A stretch of DNA of 64,000 nucleotides, taken from NCBI RefSeq assembly GCF_051307055.1, contig NZ_CP149994.1, forward strand, positions 2,170,001 through 2,234,000. Reading direction: 5' to 3'. Origin of the DNA: Dryocola sp051307055. GTDB lineage: Bacteria > Pseudomonadota > Gammaproteobacteria > Enterobacterales > Enterobacteriaceae. A model generated the notes under the pieces. The model was not told the origin of the DNA and searched no databases. It saw nothing but the letters and a program-made list of their open reading frames with translations. Positions 16,650 through 24,769 of the stretch are shown here, one piece after another. The position numbers and the translations under genes were made by a program. Within the stretch, counting starts at the first letter, position 1. Each line of letters starts with the position of its first letter.

Positions 16650-17205
16650 GCCGCCCCGGCGGGTGCGCTATGCTTACCCGCCCTACATATGCCCGTATGG
16701 TTTCTGTAGGGTGGATAAGCCTGAATACCGACCAATCTTTCAGGCCGCCCCGGCGGGTGCGCTATGCTTACCCGCCCTACATATGTCCGTATGGTTTCTG
16801 TAAGGTGGATAAGCCTGAATACCGACCGCCCTTCAGGCACTCCCGGCGGGTGCGCTATGCTTACCCGCCCTACATGTGTCCGTATGGTTTCTGTAGGATG
16901 GATAAGCCTGAATACCGACCGCCCTTCAGGCACTCCCGGCGGGTGCGCTATGCTTACCCGCCCTGCATGTGTCCGTATGGTTTCTGTAGGGTGGATAAGC
17001 TTGAATACCGACCGGCTTTCAGGCACTCCCGGCGGGTGCGCTATGCTTACCCGCCCTACATGTGTCCGTATGGTTTCTGTAGGATGGATAAGCCTGAATA
17101 CCGACCGCCCTTCAGGCACTCCCGGCGGGTGCGCTACGCTTACCCGCCCTACATATGTCCGTATGGTTTCTGTAGGGTGGATAAGCGCCAGCGCCATCCA
17201 CCGCT
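16650..17205. repeat. Tandem array of six ~93-bp REP-like units
   Basis: Units begin GGGTGCGCTA at 16661, 16755, 16848, 16941, 17034 and 17127, spacings of 94, 93, 93, 93 and 93 bp. Each unit contains GGCGGGT...ACCCGCC (a 7-bp stem around GCGCTATGCTT) and then GCTTACCCGCCCTAC paired, with two G:T-type mismatches, to GTAGGGTGGATAAGC. The last copy ends in GGTGGAT...ATCCACC. It lies between the convergent genes for the PepT-like peptidase and tehB. Because 93 is a multiple of three, long frames stay open on both strands; they are not taken as genes. Confidence 0.93.
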
Positions 17206-17211
17206 ACTTTG

Positions 17212-17805
17212 CTAAATCTTACGGGCAAGCATGGTGGCAAAACGCAGCTTGATGCGGTTACCGTCGGCGTCGGTTTTATGCAGCTGGCCGACCTCTTCGT
17301 TGTACTTAATCAGCTCCCAGCCTTTGTAATACTCGCTCAGCTCGCCCGCCTTGAACGCAAAAGGGAAACCGACGTTGCAAGGGAAATCGTCCGTATCCAT
17401 CGCCGCCACGATCAGGTTATAGCCGCCCTTTTTAGTGCAGCGCTGCATATTAGCGATAAGGCCCCGAATGGTGTCACGCTCAAGGAACATCATCACCACG
17501 GTGGAGAGAATAAAATCGTATTCGCCGTCAAACTTCAGCTCATTGAGGTTGACGATATCGGTGGTGATATCCTCTAACCCTTCCGCCTCGATAATCTGTT
17601 TCAGATTATTGATGCTCATCGGGTTTTTATCCCACGCGGTCACCGTAAAACCTTTCTGGTTCAGGTACAGGCTGTTGCGGCCGTTGCCGCAGCCCAGATC
17701 CAGCGCCTTGCCTGGCGGTACGATGGTCGCGGCATTAACCACGTCGGAGTGCGTTGGGGTTAAGCCATATTTTTCGCTGTAGTAACTTTCAGACTTCGCG
17801 GTCAT
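17212..17805 (-). CDS. tehB: TehB, SAM-dependent tellurite methyltransferase
   Basis: A 197-residue class I methyltransferase that confers tellurite resistance by S-adenosylmethionine-dependent methylation. SAM motif I is KALDLGCGNGRNSLYLNQKG; the fold continues through FDGEYDFILSTVVMMFLER. It matches E. coli TehB in length and ends MLARKI. The start overlaps the tehA stop by 4 bp, so tehAB is a coupled operon. The 3' end runs straight into the REP-like array. Confidence 0.95.
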   Translation of the reverse strand: MTAKSESYYSEKYGLTPTHSDVVNAATIVPPGKALDLGCGNGRNSLYLNQKGFTVTAWDKNPMSINNLKQIIEAEGLEDITTDIVNLNELKFDGEYDFILSTVVMMFLERDTIRGLIANMQRCTKKGGYNLIVAAMDTDDFPCNVGFPFAFKAGELSEYYKGWELIKYNEEVGQLHKTDADGNRIKLRFATMLARKI

Positions 17806-18794
17806 AACCGATCCTTTTTCATGGGCCTTGCCGTACGCACAATGAGTTTCCCCTGCATCAGCAGAATAAAGGTGCGCACCAGCAGCAGGCCGATAATGAC
17901 ATTAGTAAAAATAAACAGCGGCAGCGCGACGACGGTAAAAATGCCGTCCCTGCTGTCGTGACTGAGATGCAGCGCGGTGGTCGCCAGCGCTGAGATACCG
18001 AATGAAAAACTCCAGAACGAGGCGTTAAACGGCTGAGCCATATACCAGGGCATGAGGCGCAGCATAAAAAGCAGCTGCAGCAAACCGTAGCCAAACAGCA
18101 TTTTGGCGAAGAAATCCGCCTCTCCGCCGTTTACGCTGAGGTAAGCGCTGCAGGCCACCAGCGCAGGAGCGAGCTGGATGCCAAGTGAGGTGCGAACCGG
18201 CGTGGGCAATGCTCCGGCGCTACGCATACGGTGCAAAATAGCCGGTTCCAGGCTGAGCCAGGAAAACACGCCCGCGCCAAAAAACAGGATCCCCAGGTCG
18301 TGATAACCCAGCGCCCCACTCGCCATCGCGCTGATAAAATTATTGGCGACCGTCGGCAAGTATAAACCCGGCGTGGTTGCCGTTTGCGGATGGTTTCCAC
18401 GCCATAAACCGGCGCTTTGCCATGCGGCATAGCCGAGCTGCACCGCTGCACCAGATACGAACATCCCCACCGCCAGCGGTCGTACATAAGGCGCAATCCC
18501 GATAGCCACCAGCATCGTCGTTGCCGGAAAAAGACTGACGAAACTGCTCATTAACGGGTGAAGGATCTCCGCTTTCACCGTCTGGGGATATCTCACCAGA
18601 CGATAGATAAAAGCCAGCGCCAGCACAAGCCAGACGCTCATAGCCAGAACTTCAAGGGCCGCGCCGGGCAGCGGGCTAACGGGCCAGATAGCGGCGGCAT
18701 AGCGCCATGCGAATCCCATTCCGATTATCCCCAGCACCATGCCGAAATACCCGGCGGGCAGATTAATCATCGTGGACGATACCGATTTGCTCAT
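17802..18794 (-). CDS. tehA: TehA, tellurite-resistance / SLAC1-type anion channel
   Basis: A 330-residue membrane protein with about ten hydrophobic helices, of the TehA/SLAC1 (C4-dicarboxylate transporter/malic acid) family. INLPAGYFGMVLGIIGMGFA at the N-terminus matches E. coli TehA. It is upstream of and coupled to tehB and divergent from ydcK, as in E. coli. Confidence 0.94.
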   Translation of the reverse strand: MSKSVSSTMINLPAGYFGMVLGIIGMGFAWRYAAAIWPVSPLPGAALEVLAMSVWLVLALAFIYRLVRYPQTVKAEILHPLMSSFVSLFPATTMLVAIGIAPYVRPLAVGMFVSGAAVQLGYAAWQSAGLWRGNHPQTATTPGLYLPTVANNFISAMASGALGYHDLGILFFGAGVFSWLSLEPAILHRMRSAGALPTPVRTSLGIQLAPALVACSAYLSVNGGEADFFAKMLFGYGLLQLLFMLRLMPWYMAQPFNASFWSFSFGISALATTALHLSHDSRDGIFTVVALPLFIFTNVIIGLLLVRTFILLMQGKLIVRTARPMKKDRL

Positions 18795-18907
18795 TTTGTT
18801 TATTTTTTAAAATGTATTTTAGATGCATTTTATGCGATTCCGCGCCGGAACGCCACGCCGGCTATTTACCTGCTACGTTTTAAACAGGCGCAAAGGAGGC
18901 AGAGCGA

Positions 18908-19837
18908 ATGAATAAGTATGAATTAACCGATGATGTACAGCTTCATGATTATCTGCACGATGGCGAAAAGCAACGGATCAGGCTCTGGCAGATCCGCGCG
19001 CTGCGGGACTTCAGCGATGTAAAAGCCGGGCAAACCGGCGGCTGGGTGGAGAGTGAGGCAAGCCTGAGTCAGCAGGGGGTATGCTGGATTTACGATAGCC
19101 AGTGCCTGGTATTCGGCGGCTCCGACGTCAAAGACGATGCGCAGATCCATGGCGCCTCGACGCTTTGCCACCAGGCCCACGTTTCCGGCAGCGCCTACGT
19201 TGAAGATTCGCTGGTTAGCGGCGAATGCTTTATCCGTGAGAATGCACGCGTAATGGAGGGCAGCCAGGTTATTGCGCTTCGCGGTCTGACGGCGGATCAT
19301 GACCAGCTTCTGCAAATCTACGGCAACGCCGTAGTCCGCGCCTCCCGCGTCGTTCACCAGGCGCAAATTTATGGCGATGCCGCGATCTGCAATGCGTTCA
19401 TCGAACATCGCGCCGAGGTCTTCGGTCACGCCGTGCTGGCGGGAAACGAGGATAATAATATCTGGATTTGCGACTGCGCCCGCGTTTTCGATAATGCCCG
19501 GATTATCGCCGGCAGCGGAGAAGACCAGATCCCGACCATTCGCTACTCTTCGCAGATTTATGGCAATGCGGTCATCGAAGGCGACTGCGTGCTGAAGCAT
19601 CATGTGCATATTTACGATGACGCCGCGCTCATCGGCGGCCCTGTTTTGCTCGATGACCACGTGCAGATTTACGGCAGCGCGCGCGTAACGGGTAATGTGC
19701 TGATCGAAAATAACGTGCAGGTATTCGACAACGCGGCAATAGACGGCATCGACGGTGAAATGATTCATATCCGCGGTAATAAGGCGGTTAACGGCGACCA
19801 GCGGATAACCAGAACGCCGTTTTATGGCCTGTTTTAA
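18908..19837 (+). CDS. ydcK: YdcK, left-handed beta-helix protein
   Basis: A 309-residue protein built from hexapeptide-type repeats (VQIYGSARVTGNVLIENNVQ, QIYGDAAICNAFIEHRAEVF and many similar turns), predicting a left-handed beta-helix as in acyltransferases. Position between tehA and rimL and overall sequence match E. coli YdcK (annotated putative acyltransferase; activity not established). The ATG follows AAAGGAGGCAG. Its stop touches the stop of convergent rimL with no gap. Confidence 0.9.
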   Translation: MNKYELTDDVQLHDYLHDGEKQRIRLWQIRALRDFSDVKAGQTGGWVESEASLSQQGVCWIYDSQCLVFGGSDVKDDAQIHGASTLCHQAHVSGSAYVEDSLVSGECFIRENARVMEGSQVIALRGLTADHDQLLQIYGNAVVRASRVVHQAQIYGDAAICNAFIEHRAEVFGHAVLAGNEDNNIWICDCARVFDNARIIAGSGEDQIPTIRYSSQIYGNAVIEGDCVLKHHVHIYDDAALIGGPVLLDDHVQIYGSARVTGNVLIENNVQVFDNAAIDGIDGEMIHIRGNKAVNGDQRITRTPFYGLF

Positions 19838-20392
19838 TTACTCCTCGATGCGCGCGTAGATATTCTGGTCGTGAAACTCGCCGTTAAGAAACTCCGCCTG
19901 GCGTAAGCATCCTTCGAGGGTAAAGCCGTTGCGTTGCGCCACTTTATTACTCGCTTCGTTAGACACGATGCACTTGATAACAAAGCGGCGCACCACGCCT
20001 TCGCCTGCATACTTTGCGACTATCGCTTCCAGCGCCTGTGAAATAATACCCTGCCCCTGCGCGGTCTCGTCCAGCCAGTAGCCGATATAGGCCGTTTTAT
20101 TGGTCGGTTCGATTTGATTAAAAGAAATTACGCCCACCATCCGCTTATCCCTGTAGATAAGAAACATTTTCGCATAACCGCGGTGGTGCAGAATGTAATT
20201 TCCCTCCACGGTTTTTAACGTGTCCTCCCGGGATGTCACATACTGCGGCCATTCCATGGCTTTTTGCAGCCATGCCTTATTGCGCACCACAAGGGCGAAC
20301 AGCTCATCGGCGTAGCGTTCGTGAACTGAGTGCAGCGTTAGCGTCTCGTTAATGTTGATGGCATCATCCTGCCAGTTTTCAGCGGCCTGCAA
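19838..20392 (-). CDS. rimL: RimL, ribosomal protein L7/L12 serine N-acetyltransferase
   Basis: A 184-residue GNAT acetyltransferase that acetylates the N-terminal serine of L12 to give L7. It follows E. coli RimL (179 aa): LHHRGYAKMFLIYRDKRMVG, IGYWLDETAQGQGIISQALE (acetyl-CoA pyrophosphate loop region) and VAQRNGFTLEGCLRQAEFLN. The start chosen gives five extra N-terminal residues compared with E. coli; a start further in is not available as ATG. Confidence 0.94.
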   Translation of the reverse strand: MQAAENWQDDAININETLTLHSVHERYADELFALVVRNKAWLQKAMEWPQYVTSREDTLKTVEGNYILHHRGYAKMFLIYRDKRMVGVISFNQIEPTNKTAYIGYWLDETAQGQGIISQALEAIVAKYAGEGVVRRFVIKCIVSNEASNKVAQRNGFTLEGCLRQAEFLNGEFHDQNIYARIEE

Positions 20393-20458
20393 TGTGAACC
20401 TCCTGTGCCTTTGGCGTATTGACTATAGTTAACACAGGCTTCGGTCAGGAGAAAGCGT

Positions 20459-20875
20459 ATGTCCCGAGTTGTTGCAGTCGATCATCTGGTGATTTCCGTC
20501 AGCGATTTCGCCCGCTCGCGCCAGTTCTATTCCGATCTCATGGGCTTTCTGGGCTTCGACGTGCTTGATGAGCTTCCGGATATGATGGGCTGGACCAACG
20601 GCTCCACCCGTCTGTGGATTAGCCAGGCTGACAAACAGGGGCTCGATCATCCTTACCGCAAAGGCGATCCGGGCTTTCATCATTATGCCTGGGGTTTACG
20701 CAACCGGCAGGACGTGGACGATCTGCAAGAGTGGCTGGTGAAGCATAACGTGACTATTTTCGACCCCGCCGGTGAGTATTATCCGGATTATTATGCCGTC
20801 TTCTTTCTCGATCCGGACGGCATGAAGCTGGAAGGAATGTTTTATGGTGCAGAAGTTTCAGCAAACGGGTCATGA
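20459..20875 (+). CDS. VOC (glyoxalase-fold) family protein
   Basis: A 138-residue vicinal-oxygen-chelate protein. The first half has VVAVDHLVISVSDFARSRQF with a likely metal His, the second has PGFHHYAWGLRNRQDVDDL and the closing FFLDPDGMKLEGMFYG with a Glu ligand. Substrate is unknown. Gene absent from this position in E. coli K-12. Its last codons overlap a small unknown ORF by 4 bp. Confidence 0.85.
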   Translation: MSRVVAVDHLVISVSDFARSRQFYSDLMGFLGFDVLDELPDMMGWTNGSTRLWISQADKQGLDHPYRKGDPGFHHYAWGLRNRQDVDDLQEWLVKHNVTIFDPAGEYYPDYYAVFFLDPDGMKLEGMFYGAEVSANGS

Positions 20876-21129
20876 ATAGTGAAGAGTTTGATGACGGCGT
20901 GCGGACCGCTCCGGTGCAGAAGCATATCGCCGCCTTTAATCCCGACGCCATAAATCGCATAAACATTCGCAATATTGAACCCTTTACAGGGTGGCATGCG
21001 GAATATCAGCACTTTACCGATAATCTTCCGGTACACCTTCGTGAGCGGATTATGGTGTGTGATCACCCGGCTGACATTGACGTTTTTTCTGATAAGGTTA
21101 TTCAGAAAGCCATGATGTTGAGGACATGA
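20872..21129 (+). CDS. Unknown 85-residue protein between VOC gene and nudI
   Basis: The frame starts inside the VOC gene stop (ATGA) and ends 1 bp before nudI, so it is placed like a real operon member. I recognise no family. The protein is soluble-looking and rich in acidic and aromatic residues (IEPFTGWHAEYQHF). Base composition is noticeably AT-richer than the flanks, as in nudI. It could be a complete small protein or a fragment of a larger lost gene. Confidence 0.45.
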   Translation: MNSEEFDDGVRTAPVQKHIAAFNPDAINRINIRNIEPFTGWHAEYQHFTDNLPVHLRERIMVCDHPADIDVFSDKVIQKAMMLRT

Positions 21130-21130
21130 A

Positions 21131-21556
21131 ATGCGCCAGCGAGTAATAGTGTGCCCAGTGATACAAAATGAAGGTGAGTTTCTGCTTTGTAAAATGGCCT
21201 CCGATCGTGGGGTATTCCCGGGACAATGGGCGCTGCCCGGCGGCGGAATGGAACCCGGCGAGACGATGGAAACTGCACTGAGGCGTGAAATCAGGGAAGA
21301 ACTAGGCGAAGCACTGCGTATCACAGACGTTAAACCCTGGGCCTTTCGTGATGATGTCCGTACTAAAACGTACCCGGATGGTACCACAGAGGACATTTAC
21401 ATGATTTACCTCATCTTTGACTGTATCAGTACAAACCGGACGATTACGTTTAATGAGGAATTTCAGGATATTGCTTGGGTATCCCCTAACAACCTGAAAA
21501 ACATGGATTTAAATGAAGCGACCCGGATCACCTTTGCCCGGAAAGGTCTCCTTTAG
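21131..21556 (+). CDS. nudI: NudI, Nudix nucleoside triphosphatase
   Basis: A 141-residue Nudix hydrolase, the same length as E. coli NudI, which prefers pyrimidine deoxynucleoside triphosphates. The Nudix box G-x5-E-x7-REIREELGE is complete (starts GGMEPGETM). MRQRVIVCPVIQNEGEFLLC and RGVFPGQWALPGGGMEPGE are near identical to the E. coli protein. In K-12 nudI is in another part of the chromosome. AT-richer DNA and a recombinase remnant just beyond suggest it arrived here by transfer. Confidence 0.93.
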   Translation: MRQRVIVCPVIQNEGEFLLCKMASDRGVFPGQWALPGGGMEPGETMETALRREIREELGEALRITDVKPWAFRDDVRTKTYPDGTTEDIYMIYLIFDCISTNRTITFNEEFQDIAWVSPNNLKNMDLNEATRITFARKGLL

Positions 21557-21707
21557 GTTCTGGTCTTTATACAAAAAGCCGATCTGCTGATTATCAGGAC
21601 GAGACGCCGTAGGATCGCGGCTTCCGTCCTACTGGTTTCTTTCCTTTTCATCCGATCTTTCTGGCTGCTTCTCCGTGAGCGTGCGCCGAGGACCGCATAG
21701 ATTATGT

Positions 21708-21926
21708 CTATCTAATCTCAGTCATCCGGTATTTGGCGAGAAGACGCACCACGGTGGAAGGGTGAACCCGGAACAGGCGGGCGGCATCAGCACCTGTTTT
21801 CTGCCCCGATGTGACGAGCGAGACAATCTCTTTTTGTTGCTGGGGTGTTAATTTTGGGCGGCGTCCACCAACCCGGCCATCCTGGCGTGCCGCTGCAAGT
21901 CCGCTCTTTGTCCGTTCACGAAGCAC
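21708..21926 (-). pseudogene. Serine recombinase remnant (C-terminal HTH only)
   Basis: A 72-residue frame from a GTG. It matches only the C-terminus of Hin/Pin/Tn3-resolvase type serine recombinases: ERTKSGLAAARQDGRVGGRR followed by an HTH (KTGADAARLFRVHPSTVVRL). The catalytic domain of about 120 residues with its active serine is missing. The frame upstream does not encode it, so the gene is truncated by a deletion or insertion. Confidence 0.8.
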
Positions 21927-22060
21927 CAGGAAAAGCGCGTAAACGCTGCGACGTCAGGCTCGGCATAGCTATGGCGATCGTCCAGGGCTGGTATCAAGAA
22001 CTCAAAAGCGAAACCGGTGAACGGGTGCTGTCCGGCCTGCGCGAGCCGCTGGAATACAAA

Positions 22061-22088
22061 GCCCCGCGGCTCAGCCAGCGGGGCTTTT
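22061..22088. terminator. Stem-loop at the opgD 3' end
   Basis: GCCCCGC (22061-22067) pairs with GCGGGGC (22078-22084). A T4 run follows on the plus strand and a weaker TTTGTATT on the minus strand, next to the opgD stop at 22091. Confidence 0.7.
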
Positions 22089-22090
22089 GC

Positions 22091-23746
22091 TTATTTCATT
22101 ACGCGGTCGTCAACATAATTGCGTTTGTCCGCGGCCGGCGGGAAATACTGATACAGCCAGGTTTCACTGATGGCGTCTCCCTGGCAGCGCAGGAACATGC
22201 GCATATCTACCGGCGCGGTGGAATCGTCGGTTGGATACCAGTCGAAGAGAATGCGGTAGCCGTCGAACGGTTCCACGTAGAGGATTTCGATCTGCTTCGC
22301 CTCCCCGTTTGACAGCGTGATAACCGGCTCGATGCCTTTTGGCGCCGCTGCTTTCAGATCGCCGCCCACAAAATCGATGGCGAAACGGCGCGACCATTTG
22401 TCCGGGAAGCGTTCGCCCGGCGCCCAGCCTTCCGGGAAGCTGCCCATGCCCGTGCGCGTCGCGTAAACGCGGGCCAGTTCGGTTGTTATCGGCGGCAGAC
22501 CGCTCCAGTACAGACGATATTTAAACTCCAGCTCATCCCCCGCCTTCACCGGTTTTTCCGGCTGCCAGAAGCAGACGATATTATCCAGCGTTTCACCCGT
22601 GGTTGGAATTTCCATCAGGCCCACGGTGCCCTTGCCCCATTTATTACGCGGTTCAACCCACAGGCTCGGGCGTTTGTTATACCAGCCCATGATGTCCTGG
22701 TAGCTGGCGAATTCGTGGTCAAGCTGCAGCAGGCCAAACCCTTTCGGGTTGTTGTCCATATAGGCGTTGAACTGGAGCTTCTGCGGGTTATTCAGCGGAC
22801 GGGCAATCCATTCACCGTTGCCGCGCCACATCGCCAGGCGATCGGAGTCGTGGATCTGGGGATGGATGGTGTCGCACATGCGGCGTTCGTTAGTGCCGCA
22901 GGCGAACATGCTGGTCATCGGCGCGATGCCCAGCTGCTTGATATCTTCGCGAGCGTAAAGGTGATTATCCACCTCCATCACCACGCGTTTTTCTTCGCAG
23001 CTGATGACGAACTTATACGCTCCGGTAACGCTTTTACTGTCCAGCAGCGCGTACGCCACAAACGTCGTATCGCCAGCTTCCGGCGTTTCGAACCAGAATG
23101 AAGTGAAGTCCGGGAACTCCTCGAGCTGGTCGGTAAAGGTATTTACCGCAAGGCCGCGTGCGGACAAACCATACTGATAGGTATTATCTACCGCGCGGAA
23201 ATAGCTGGCGCCCAGGAAAGAAACCACGTCGCGACGCGCCAGCTCCGGCGCTTTAAAGGCTTTAAACCCGGCGAAACCGAGGTCCATCTGCCCTTCAAGC
23301 TGCCTGGTATCGACGCCCGCATCGTTGTAGTTAAATAACTCCGGCCGGAAATGGATCTCGCGCGACTGATGGGTGGCCGGATCTACGGAGAACATGCGCA
23401 CGCGGCGCCTGAACCCCATCCCTACATGGAAAAATTGCACGTCCAGCTGGCGATGGCTCAGGCCGTTCCACAGCGAATGGCCCGCGTCATACTGAATGGC
23501 ATTATAAGCCTGCGGCGTCAGCGTGGCCAGCGTATCCGGCAGCGGACGAGGTGCGCCGCTCCAGGGCTTTTTCGACAGGTCATGAGCCATCGCCTGCAGC
23601 ACTGAAAAATCAAACTCGGTGGTGCGGCCATCGGCGATATCAGATTCCGCGGCGAAAGCTGCGCGGGAAAAGAGCGTGGCGAGGGGCGGAGTGCCGCAGG
23701 CTGCGGCGAGAGCCATAGAGGCTTTGATAAAACGTCTGCGGTTCAT
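22091..23746 (-). CDS. opgD: OpgD (MdoD), periplasmic glucan biosynthesis protein D
   Basis: A 551-residue periplasmic protein that shapes the backbone of osmoregulated periplasmic glucans. The N-terminus is a twin-arginine signal (NRRRFIKASMALAA) with the cut near SRAAFAAES. The body is typical of the OpgD/OpgG family, for example DLGFAGFKAF, SFLGASYFRAV and the aromatic MGWYNKRPSLWVEPRNKWG stretch. E. coli OpgD is 551 residues. The small ydcH gene that adjoins opgD in K-12 is not found here. Confidence 0.96.
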   Translation of the reverse strand: MNRRRFIKASMALAAACGTPPLATLFSRAAFAAESDIADGRTTEFDFSVLQAMAHDLSKKPWSGAPRPLPDTLATLTPQAYNAIQYDAGHSLWNGLSHRQLDVQFFHVGMGFRRRVRMFSVDPATHQSREIHFRPELFNYNDAGVDTRQLEGQMDLGFAGFKAFKAPELARRDVVSFLGASYFRAVDNTYQYGLSARGLAVNTFTDQLEEFPDFTSFWFETPEAGDTTFVAYALLDSKSVTGAYKFVISCEEKRVVMEVDNHLYAREDIKQLGIAPMTSMFACGTNERRMCDTIHPQIHDSDRLAMWRGNGEWIARPLNNPQKLQFNAYMDNNPKGFGLLQLDHEFASYQDIMGWYNKRPSLWVEPRNKWGKGTVGLMEIPTTGETLDNIVCFWQPEKPVKAGDELEFKYRLYWSGLPPITTELARVYATRTGMGSFPEGWAPGERFPDKWSRRFAIDFVGGDLKAAAPKGIEPVITLSNGEAKQIEILYVEPFDGYRILFDWYPTDDSTAPVDMRMFLRCQGDAISETWLYQYFPPAADKRNYVDDRVMK

Positions 23747-23945
23747 GCCTGAGAAATCGTCCTTTTATGTCGATGTATTTCGTCCTGCTTTACGGGCAGG
23801 ACTACGGCAAGCTGGTGCAACCATTACGACCGCACACTCTAGACAAAATTCACCGCTAATCCAACGATTGTCGAAGCGGATTTGATTCAGGAACGCAGTT
23901 TTTTTATTTGAACCGGAATGAACTGAAAAAGGAGCGGGATAATGC

Positions 23946-23968
23946 CCCTCTCCCATGAGGGGAGAGGG
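23946..23968. repeat. GC-rich stem-loop downstream of the binding-protein gene
   Basis: CCCTCTCCC (23946-23954) and GGGAGAGGG (23960-23968) form a perfect 9-bp stem. No T-run follows in the minus direction, so it looks like a repetitive extragenic hairpin rather than a true terminator. Confidence 0.55.
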
Positions 23969-23980
23969 TGAAAAGCAGGA

Positions 23981-24757
23981 TTACTTCACGGACACATCGA
24001 TGCCGGGGAAATATTTCTTAGCAAGCGTCGTTACCGTGCCGTCGGCCTTCACTTTTTCAATCGCCGCATCGAGCTGTTTTTTGGTATCCGCATCGCCTTT
24101 ACGCAGGCCAAAACCGATACCGCTGCCGAGGATGGTATCGTCGCTCACCGGCTTGCCGATAAAGCCGAAGCCTTTGCCCTGCGGCTTGCTCAAAAAGCCC
24201 GCCTGCCCGGCTGCGGACATGACCAGCGACGCGTCGATTCGGCCGTTAAGCAGGTCGGCCCAGGCCATATTCTGATCTTTATAAGAGACCACCGTTACGC
24301 CCTGCTTTTCCCAGTGCTCTTTGGCATAGGTTTCCTGGATGGAACCCTGCAGAACGCCGATGGTTTTTCCCTTTAGCCCTTCCGGCGTGGCGTCAACGGC
24401 GCTGCCGGCCTTGCCCACCAGCTGCGAAGGAATGCGGTAAATCGGCTGGGTAAAATCGATGCTTTTACGCCGCTGTTCGGTAATATTCATTGCCGAGTTG
24501 ATGGCGTCGAACTTCTTCGCCATCAGGCCGGGTATTAACGCGTCAAAAGAGGTTTCCACCCAGGAGCATTTCAGGCTCGCCGCCTTACAGATGGCGTTGC
24601 CCAGCTCGATATCAAAACCTTCCAGCTCGCCTGTTGAATTACGGCTTTCAAACGGCGGATACTCAGCCTCAACGCCGTAGCGTAGTTCAGTTGCTGCCAA
24701 CCCGGAGAAAGTAGAGAGCATCCCGACCACTAAGCCTAGCGCATGGATTTTTTTCAT
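23981..24757 (-). CDS. Polar amino-acid ABC-transporter binding protein, orphan
   Basis: A 258-residue periplasmic binding protein of the HisJ/ArgT/FliY family. A signal peptide of about 21 residues precedes ELRYGVEAEYPPFESR. Family marks include GELEGFDIELGNAICKA, FDALIPGLMAKKFDAINSAM and GKTIGVLQGSIQETYAK. It starts 12 bp after the aminotransferase stop on the same strand, so the two form an operon. No permease or ATPase gene is nearby. Confidence 0.87.
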   Translation of the reverse strand: MKKIHALGLVVGMLSTFSGLAATELRYGVEAEYPPFESRNSTGELEGFDIELGNAICKAASLKCSWVETSFDALIPGLMAKKFDAINSAMNITEQRRKSIDFTQPIYRIPSQLVGKAGSAVDATPEGLKGKTIGVLQGSIQETYAKEHWEKQGVTVVSYKDQNMAWADLLNGRIDASLVMSAAGQAGFLSKPQGKGFGFIGKPVSDDTILGSGIGFGLRKGDADTKKQLDAAIEKVKADGTVTTLAKKYFPGIDVSVK

Positions 24758-24769
24758 TGTGACTCCTTT

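Noticed and set aside
16650..17205. CRISPR array
   Set aside because: The whole ~93-bp unit repeats; there are no unique spacers between short repeats, and no cas genes are nearby.
16562..17252. Long frames of 138-211 codons on both strands, made of 31-residue repeats
   Set aside because: They arise because the repeat unit is 93 bp, a multiple of three. Frames are open in several phases at once, overlap the PepT-like gene or the repeat hairpins, and lack ribosome sites.
21845..22312. 155-codon rightward frame crossing the opgD terminator
   Set aside because: It reads into opgD in antisense and through the hairpin. The segment before the hairpin could not be assigned to any family.
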